From: Sthenelais limicola
Lineage: Eukaryota > Annelida > Polychaeta > Phyllodocida > Sigalionidae
DNA: 64,000 nt
Reading direction: 5' to 3'
Assembly: GCA_942159475.1 (NCBI GenBank)
Contig: OW804098.1
Span: 5,990,383-6,054,382 of the forward strand
The position numbers were made by a program, and so were the translations under genes. Position 1 is the first letter of the stretch. Each line of letters starts with the position of its first letter. Shown here piece after piece: positions 58,500 through 64,000 of this stretch. The notes under the pieces are model-generated. The model saw only the letters and a list, made by a program, of their open reading frames with translations, was not told the origin of the DNA and did not search any database.

Positions 58500-60075
58500 T
58501 TTAAGTAAATATTTATGTCAGTATACATTAATACTGTTGTCACTGTTGAAAAGATAAACAATATTGATATATCCAGGATATATTTGAGTTTTTAAATGGA
58601 TGAAACTTTTTGATGAAATAATTAAAATAATTATAACCTCTTTTATTCAGGAATTTAGTCAAATTGGGTCTTATTTTTCTAAACGTATATAGCTTATTAT
58701 TTATCTGCTTTACTACACTATTATACTGTTGTTTCATAAGAAGTTTATCATCAATACTCACTGCTAGGTAGGTGTATGAGTTTACAACTTCTAATTGGAC
58801 TCCTCCAAATTTTACATCTACAATAGGTCCATCGTTGATGTTCTTGTTTCTTCCAAATATCATTAACTTAGTTTTCTTACTATTTACTAATAGTCTATTA
58901 CCAAGACTCCATTTGTAAAATAAACCCATATCCGGTCTCAATGCAGCTTCACATTCTTTTAAATAGGCACCAGAGTAATAAAATACAGTGTCATCTGCAT
59001 ATAGCAAATATTTAGTCTTTAAATATAAATGTTTTAAGTCGTTCGCATGAATTAAATACACAATCGGCCCAAGGATTGACCCTTGTGGTACACTGTTATT
59101 AATATCAAGTTCTTTGGTGACCAAGCTATTCAATTTCACCTTCTGAGTTCTGTTCGTTCTGTTCTGTTCGCTGTTCCACCATAACTTTTTCTAAAATTTT
59201 ACCCCCAATATGCGTGAGTGAAATTGGCCTTGTCGCCAGCTGTTTTAGGGTTGGGTATTTTTGGTATAGGTACTACACTTGCGCATTTCCATTGTTTTGG
59301 AAAGATACCTTTATTAATCGATTGTTTGAATAAAAAAGTCATTTGACCACTTAATAACATAAAACAGTCCTTATAAATCCTACTTGAGATCAAGTCATAC
59401 CCTGAGCTATTTTTAACATCAATATCCCTAAACAATGTTTCAACATTTCCCTTTTCGATCACAATTCACCTCCAAAACACTCATTGCATCTAGTCGTAGG
59501 ATGTACTCCAATGTCAACACTAATTTTCTCTCCTATTTCACAATAATGCTCGTTCAATTTATTAATCATATCCTGGCCATAGGTCATCTTATCATCAACC
59601 ATGATATTTGTGATTTTGTTAACAACATCTGCATCTACTTCTTTTATTACTTTCCAGAATTTTGTAGAATCTTTTCTATGTACAAACAGCAAATTCTTAT
59701 AATAATTAGATTTGGCCATTTTTGTCCTATTATTACATAGACTCTTCGCTGCTTTAGCAGCTCTTATATCATTATTGTTCTTTGTCCTATTAGCAATCTT
59801 ATATAAACGTTCTCTATTCTTGTTCAGATCAGTTAGCTCCACCGTATACCAGATCAGCTTCACCCGTTGTTCTTTAAATTGCTTATATGGTGCTATTTCA
59901 TCAGCAATTCTTAGGATATGACCATAAATTATATCCCACCCCTTATTTGGGTCAGTAGTTGTGTACTAATCCGCCCAATCAATTTGTCTAATCTTCTCTT
60001 CCAATATCTCGCTGGAATAATTCTTAAAACACCTTCCCTGAATAACTATCTTGGGGTTAAGTATTGATTTTTTCT
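58500..60075 (-). mobile_element. LINE A: 5'-truncated, internally deleted
   Basis: On the minus strand, from 60075 downward: linker (RQIDWAD, KGWDIIYGHI, STKFWKVIKEVDADVV), RT start (VKNSSGYDLISSRIY, FPKQWKCASVVPIPK), then a jump near 59200-59160 that drops the RT fingers and first palm box, then VPQGSILGPIVYLIHANDLK, an intact LLYADDTVFYYS box and the thumb (YTYLAVSIDDKLL). Frames shift at about 59460 and at the jump. Its 5' edge abuts LINE B. Confidence 0.8.
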
Positions 60076-60084
60076 TTAAATTCG

Positions 60085-61445
60085 ATTGGCAAGATCATTG
60101 TTTTATAAAGCAATAATAGAGTGTTTTGAGTACATACTCTGTATAGCTTTGATAAAGCTTTCACCCTAGTTCTAACAATTCCTGATTTTTTTACCATAAA
60201 CTTTGTCTGTCTAATTCGACTCCTAAATATTTATAAGCATCAACATTTTCCAAAGTCTGTACCCCAATAGAATATTCAACATCATTTTTTGGGTCATGTT
60301 TTGCCCTGATAGTAAGTGTTTTACACTTCTTAGTGTTTAAAGATATCGTATTCCGGGCACACCAGCCAACAATATTGTTTAAATCTTCTTGTAAAGCATC
60401 TATTTTCGAAGAACCAAGTGATCTTTCTTTAAAAATAACAGTATCGTCCGCAAATAATTGGACATCGCATTCCTTGACAACATCACATAGATCATTAATA
60501 TAAATACTGAACATAAGAGGTCCTAAGGACATTCCCTGAGGGACTCCACATGTCACTGGTTTCAGGGAGGAGGAATTTCCATCTAGTATCACTCTTTGAA
60601 ATCTTCCTGAGAGGTAATTCTCAAACCATCTAAACGATTTATCTTCAATCCCATAATTTTTCAATTTGTTTAATAATAATTTATGATTAACCGTGTCGAA
60701 AGCTTTTTTAAAGTCCAAAAATATCAAATCTGTTGCTTTTTTAGTATTTAAGTTATTATAAATTTTTCCCAATAATTTGTCATGAGCATCTACTATAGAT
60801 TTCCCCTTCCTGAAACCAAATTGATTGTCCACTATTAAATCATTTGACTCAAAATAATGCGATAACTTTCCAAAATTTTTGCGGGCAACTTAATACATGA
60901 AATGGGCCTATAATTGCCCGGTAATTTCTTATCGCCCTCTTTAAATAAAGGGGTTACATTGGCATCTTTAAAATCAACTGGTATCTCCTCTGTTTCAATA
61001 GATAAGTTATATAAGAAAGCAAATTGATTGCTCAAAGCCACCATACAGGGTTTCAATATTCGTGTAGGCATAAGGTCAATGCCTGACGCTTTAGAATTCC
61101 CAACCTGCCAAAGAGCTGCCTCAACATTACCTTTATGTATCATACTAATTTCAAATTTACTCCTAGTGGGTGAATTATCCCTATTTAAATTTGTTATGTC
61201 ATTTTCTTTATCTTCAAGAGGTGGTATTTTCTTGGCCAACGAGGGTCCAATACCAACAAAGAACTCGTTTATCTCTTCGGCCGCCTCGACCCCTTTCAGA
61301 TTATCTCCTTTTTCATTAACAATAATGGTTTCAACACTACTACCTTTCCCTTTGTCAGCCGACATCAGAGGTTTTAGCGCCTCCCATATTTTATGAGGGT
61401 CATCTTTATTTTCTTTTAGAATCGATCTGATGAGATTCTGGGAGG
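60085..61445 (-). mobile_element. LINE B: 5'-truncated, nearly intact RT
   Basis: The minus strand encodes LIRSILKENKDDPHKIW (linker), INEFFVGIGPSLAKKIP, the RT start (NSKASGIDLMPTRIL), GNYRPISCIKLPAKILE, then after a one-base deletion near 60868 QFGFRKGKSIVDAHDKLLG, FLDFKKAFDTVNHKLLLNKL, CGVPQGMSLGPLMF, an intact LFADDTVIF box and YKYLGVELD. Coding continues past a stop near 60191 to YKTMILPIEF (about 60090), where LINE A begins. The C terminus and 3' end are absent. Apart from the frameshift the RT core is complete. Confidence 0.85.
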
Positions 61446-61479
61446 TTTTTTTTCTCTATAGATTCCCTCAAACCACTTC

Positions 61480-61656
61480 CGTCCCCATAGATCAGTCCCT
61501 ATAGATCAGTATCCAGCCTATAGATCAGTCCCTATAGATCAGTATCAAGCCTATAGATCAGTATCAAGACTTCCGTCTGCATAGATCAAGACTTCCGTCT
61601 GCATAGATCAAGACTTCCGTCTGCATAGATCAAGACTTCCGTCTGCATAGATCAAC
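61480..61656. repeat. Short tandem repeats (CATAGATC family; 22-bp unit)
   Basis: CTTCCGTCTGCATAGATCAA recurs at 61570, 61592, 61614 and 61636, period 22. Before it, related CCTATAGATCAGT words (61480-61565) form a more irregular array. There are no spacers between units. Confidence 0.9.
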
Positions 61657-61694
61657 CCAACCTTGTCAAGTATAGAATGAAAAAAAAAAGCTAA

Positions 61695-61770
61695 AGGACC
61701 TGACGAGGCTCGAACCCTCAACGTTCTCTCAGAAGTCGAGCAGTCTAACCACTACCCTATGTAGCTGGTG
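61695..61770 (-). repeat. tRNA-like unit (SINE head)
   Basis: On the minus strand TAGGGTAGTGGTTAGACTGC resembles a tRNA D-arm/box A and GAGGGTTCGAGCCTCG is a good T-arm/box B, with spacing close to that of a class II tRNA. The acceptor ends do not pair cleanly. It may be a tRNA pseudogene or SINE; a working tRNA is less likely. Confidence 0.5.
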
Positions 61771-61789
61771 GAGATATTGCGGCTGAATT

Positions 61790-62700
61790 TTGCTTCAAAT
61801 CTCTTCCGGTCTACGTAACGTAAGCACACGTATGGCTTTTACTTATTACTTGATTTCCATAGAGGAAAACTTCGCTATCGGGCTCAAACCATATTTAAAA
61901 CATATCTACCGATTCAAATCTTTTATTTATTTATTTTTTAAGTCCCTAGACACATGGACACGGCAGTTTGTTGACGTGCGGGTCACTTTCGAATGAAATC
62001 CTCCGTGCACTATATAGGCCACCGTACACAATGCAACGCCAAGTGAATGTGCACATGAGTGGCTATGCCGAAGGGTCTCCACATCTCTTCCGGTCGCACT
62101 TATAGCTTCTGAACTCGCCATTCATTTATTGCTTGATTCCCGTCGACTAAATCTTCGCTATCGGGCTCAAACACTATTTAAATCATTTCTACCGATTCAA
62201 ATCTTTTATTTATTTCTTTTTTAAGTCCCTAGACACACGCAACACGGCATTCGAGAACCGGAAGTGTCCGATGCTTGCCGCGTTAGTAGGAAACTGCATG
62301 ATACCACGACGGCTGGCGGAGTGAAGTGGGCGGGGCTTAGCGGAGAAACAGCCAATCAGAGGTGGGTATTCGCTAATGTTTACGTTCAGCCAGCCGGCGT
62401 GTTTTCACAAGGTTCCGCTGCTTGCTATCCAAAGCATCGTTTTCAGTAAAATAGGAAAATCACTTCCGGTCTCATAGAAAGGCTGACGACTCGCATGGCT
62501 TTGCATGATATTTTGGATGTTTTTGGATGTTTTTGGACGGAATAAAGAAGGTTTGTCTATCGTTTTTGCTCTAACATTAAGGGAATCTCATCAATTCTCT
62601 TCTAAAAGCAATAATTTTCTCGGATTTTTCTGGTCGCGGTCTCTATAGCGTCAGGGAATTCGCGGGCTTTGCCCGCGAACTCCCTGACGCTATAGAGACA
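61790..62700. mobile_element. Second copy of the hairpin-element family (mosaic)
   Basis: Blocks are shared with 25143-26880. The stretch TTGTTGACGTGCGGGTCACT to about 62093 matches 25733-25855. Two copies of the TCTTCGCTATCGGGCTCAAA block (61870, 62150) match 25925 and 26270. GCTTGCTATCCAAAGCATCG (62420-62440) matches 26040-26060 in inverse orientation. It ends with a short perfect-loop hairpin. Non-coding. Confidence 0.7.
62639..62699. repeat. 29-bp-arm hairpin with 3-base loop
   Basis: GTCTCTATAGCGTCAGGGAA plus TTCGCGGGC (62639-62667), loop TTT, then the reverse complement to 62699 with one mismatch. It is analogous in position to the hairpin at 26755-26878 but has a different sequence. 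Confidence 0.95.
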
Positions 62701-62774
62701 GCCAATCAGAAACAATGTGGCAATTTTGTACCTTTAAAATGCCTATGTAATTATCACAAATTTGTGTTAACCTT

Positions 62775-63497
62775 CTATATCTTCCCATAAGCCCTGATTA
62801 TCTGTCTTACTACCCCTTCCCTTAATGTTTCTGTCAGATGACAGCCGTCTTCATCCAATTTAAAGTACTCATTGGTATATGTGGGTTGTTTCGTCGTGAG
62901 ATGGAACCTTCCCGATCTTCTCATGTGGATTAGCTGACTCAGGTATATAGTTGGCACATGGTGGTATTTGTTGTTCTCTTTTACGGCATTGTTGTATGCT
63001 ATCATCAGTTTATTTAAAATGCCCTGATCCTCTTCAATTGATACCAGCTTGCTTGACGTAAGAATTTTCTGTAGAGCTGTAGATTTGGTAGAATTATACA
63101 AGTTGTACTTTACCAGGTCGACCCCGAAGGTGGTACCAAATATTACTATCGGTGGGGCTTGGTTGTGCGGTGATATCTGTTGGATTCATTGTCTCGCCCT
63201 TTCCAGACATTCATACGTGTCCGAGGCTAACAACGTACTACAGTTATATTGCAGGCCTACCTCCTTAGTGGCCGGGTCCCTGTAAGTTATGTTGCAAATG
63301 CCGGCTGTAATACACAACACCCTCGGTTGTTCAATCATTAGACGGTGAGATGCCCTTTCTATAAGATCTGTTGTGCCTGCACCTCGACCAACAAACACAG
63401 ATGAGTCGATCTCTGGAGCCCTTGCTCTGAGTATAGGACCGAGCCCCGTCGCTCGTGAATCTCCAAGAACCATAAGATCAGTTCTATTTAAAGCCAT
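62775..63497 (-). pseudogene. SGNH hydrolase ORF with one in-frame TGA
   Basis: From ATG 63497 one frame of about 240 codons runs to TAG at 62775, interrupted once by TGA at 63186-63188. It starts with the nucleophile block MVLGDSRATGLG, followed by a glycine-rich VGRGAGTTDL block, CITAGICNITYRDPATKEV, a central stretch after the TGA (VIFGTTFGVDLVKYN), and the C-terminal EDGCHLTETLREGV with the Asp and His expected of the SGNH catalytic triad. All catalytic positions are present. The single TGA may be a recent mutation, a sequencing error or recoding. It lies 65 bases downstream of the NADAR frame in the same orientation and resembles the fragment at 45631-45880, which sits behind a gag-like ORF. 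Confidence 0.75.
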
Positions 63498-63562
63498 TTT
63501 ATAACATGTAGACAGATATCTGACTCGTCGGAAGATACAGTTAATCAATACTTAGATTGTCC

Positions 63563-64000
63563 CTATTGATGAAGAATCTTGGTTCTTATGCTGTCGAGTA
63601 TTTTCCCAAATTTATTGTCACCGGTGAATGTCCTTGACTGAAGCGGAACACGGCTGCCATTTGCTATAAGCACGCCTCGTGCTCTGCTCCCAACTCCCCA
63701 TTTTCTATCCCCTGTAATTTCGAAGAAACCACTGATATTTGGATCCAATAATTCTTTTTTCAGATCATCGTGTTGCTTAAATTTTTCCAATACTATTTCT
63801 CGGAGAACTTTTTCCTCTACGCTTTCCCAGCCGCGCATCTGCTCTGAGGTAACTGCAGAAGCCAGATTGCTACCTCTCCTCTTTGCTAGCGCGGGACTTT
63901 GGGCCCAAAAGATATGATAGGCGTGTCTGTGTAGGTTGAGATGTTTTGCTTTAGCACACTGATACACTTGCTCGGCAGATGGATAAACTTTCTGCTTATA
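63563..64000 (-). CDS. NADAR-domain protein, 5' end beyond the window
   Basis: The minus-strand frame is open from the window edge to TAG at 63563 (at least 144 codons). It begins with SAEQVYQCAKAKHLNLH, continues with SPALAKRRG, GWESVEEKVLREIVLEKF, a LKKELLDP segment, FFEITGDRKWGVGS and GDNKFGKILDSIRTKI. These are, in order, the conserved blocks of the NADAR fold (S-x-EQ-x-Y...KA, K-R-G, KFxQ...LL, DxxWG, GxNxxGxxLxxIR), which covers proteins like bacterial YbiA and enzymes that remove ADP-ribose from nucleic-acid bases. The frame is uninterrupted. Its stop lies 65 bases before the SGNH ATG. Whether it is host-derived or element cargo is not shown in the window; the neighbours are all retroelement sequence. 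No true start codon is visible. Confidence 0.75.
   Translation of the reverse strand, partial: YKQKVYPSAEQVYQCAKAKHLNLHRHAYHIFWAQSPALAKRRGSNLASAVTSEQMRGWESVEEKVLREIVLEKFKQHDDLKKELLDPNISGFFEITGDRKWGVGSRARGVLIANGSRVPLQSRTFTGDNKFGKILDSIRTKILHQ

Noticed and set aside
61480..61656. Possible CRISPR-like array
   Set aside because: The 22-bp units are contiguous with no unique spacers, and the genome is eukaryotic.

Overview
This is an animal nuclear DNA window, AT-rich and dense with transposons. The basis is APE-type LINE reverse transcriptases, tyrosine-recombinase (DIRS/Ngaro-like) retroelements, tRNA-derived SINE-like units, MITEs and an NXPE-type (PC-esterase) membrane protein gene. An aquatic invertebrate or lower deuterostome is likely, because these element types are common there; I cannot name the species. 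No bacterial gene organisation, CRISPR array or functional rRNA/tRNA gene was seen.

Layout. (1) 1-1066: the end of a minus-strand DIRS-like RT fragment (a second copy lies at 47.16-47.65 kb), then a 466-bp unit repeated in direct orientation at 41.905-42.370 kb. (2) 1064-40440: a huge imperfect inverted duplication. The left arm is 1064-14893 plus 15229-15946. The right arm is 20537-21279, 24959-25142 and 26881-40440. A 4.6-kb spacer (15947-20536) separates them. Each arm carries one intronless NXPE/PC-esterase-like gene: intact on the right (minus strand, 508 aa) and broken by a one-base homopolymer frameshift on the left. A dead DIRS-like gag/RT fragment follows each gene, together with older LINE debris and GA/CT-rich repeat modules. 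The arms are nearly identical except for discrete events: a 3.66-kb LINE, a 1.74-kb hairpin-ended element and a 737-bp TTAA-flanked MITE on the right, a 1.04-kb deletion on the right, and small indels. (3) 41.9-44.7 kb: a tandem, internally deleted Ngaro/PAT-like element whose RT palm is fused in frame to the end of a tyrosine recombinase, with classic split direct repeats (A1-ORF-B1-A2-B2). (4) 45.2-50.8 kb: a gag-like ORF plus SGNH-hydrolase fragment, a LINE tail, a DIRS-like gag/RT element, and a 5'-truncated LINE with a nearly complete RT. (5) 50.8-58.5 kb: sparse, with a possible host exon, a 76-bp tandem repeat, LINE relics, a foldback MITE and a 0.22-kb direct repeat pair. (6) 58.5-64 kb: two abutting minus-strand LINEs, short tandem repeats, a second copy of the hairpin-element family, and at the right edge a minus-strand gene pair: a NADAR-domain ORF (cut by the window end) followed by an SGNH hydrolase ORF.

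The most unusual items are the NADAR-SGNH pair at 62.8-64.0 kb, whose SGNH partner resembles the hydrolase of the element at 45.6 kb and so may be retroelement cargo; the ~40-kb inverted duplication with its record of insertions; and the minimal RT-YR fusion element. All similarity statements come from reading the sequence by eye; no database search was possible.
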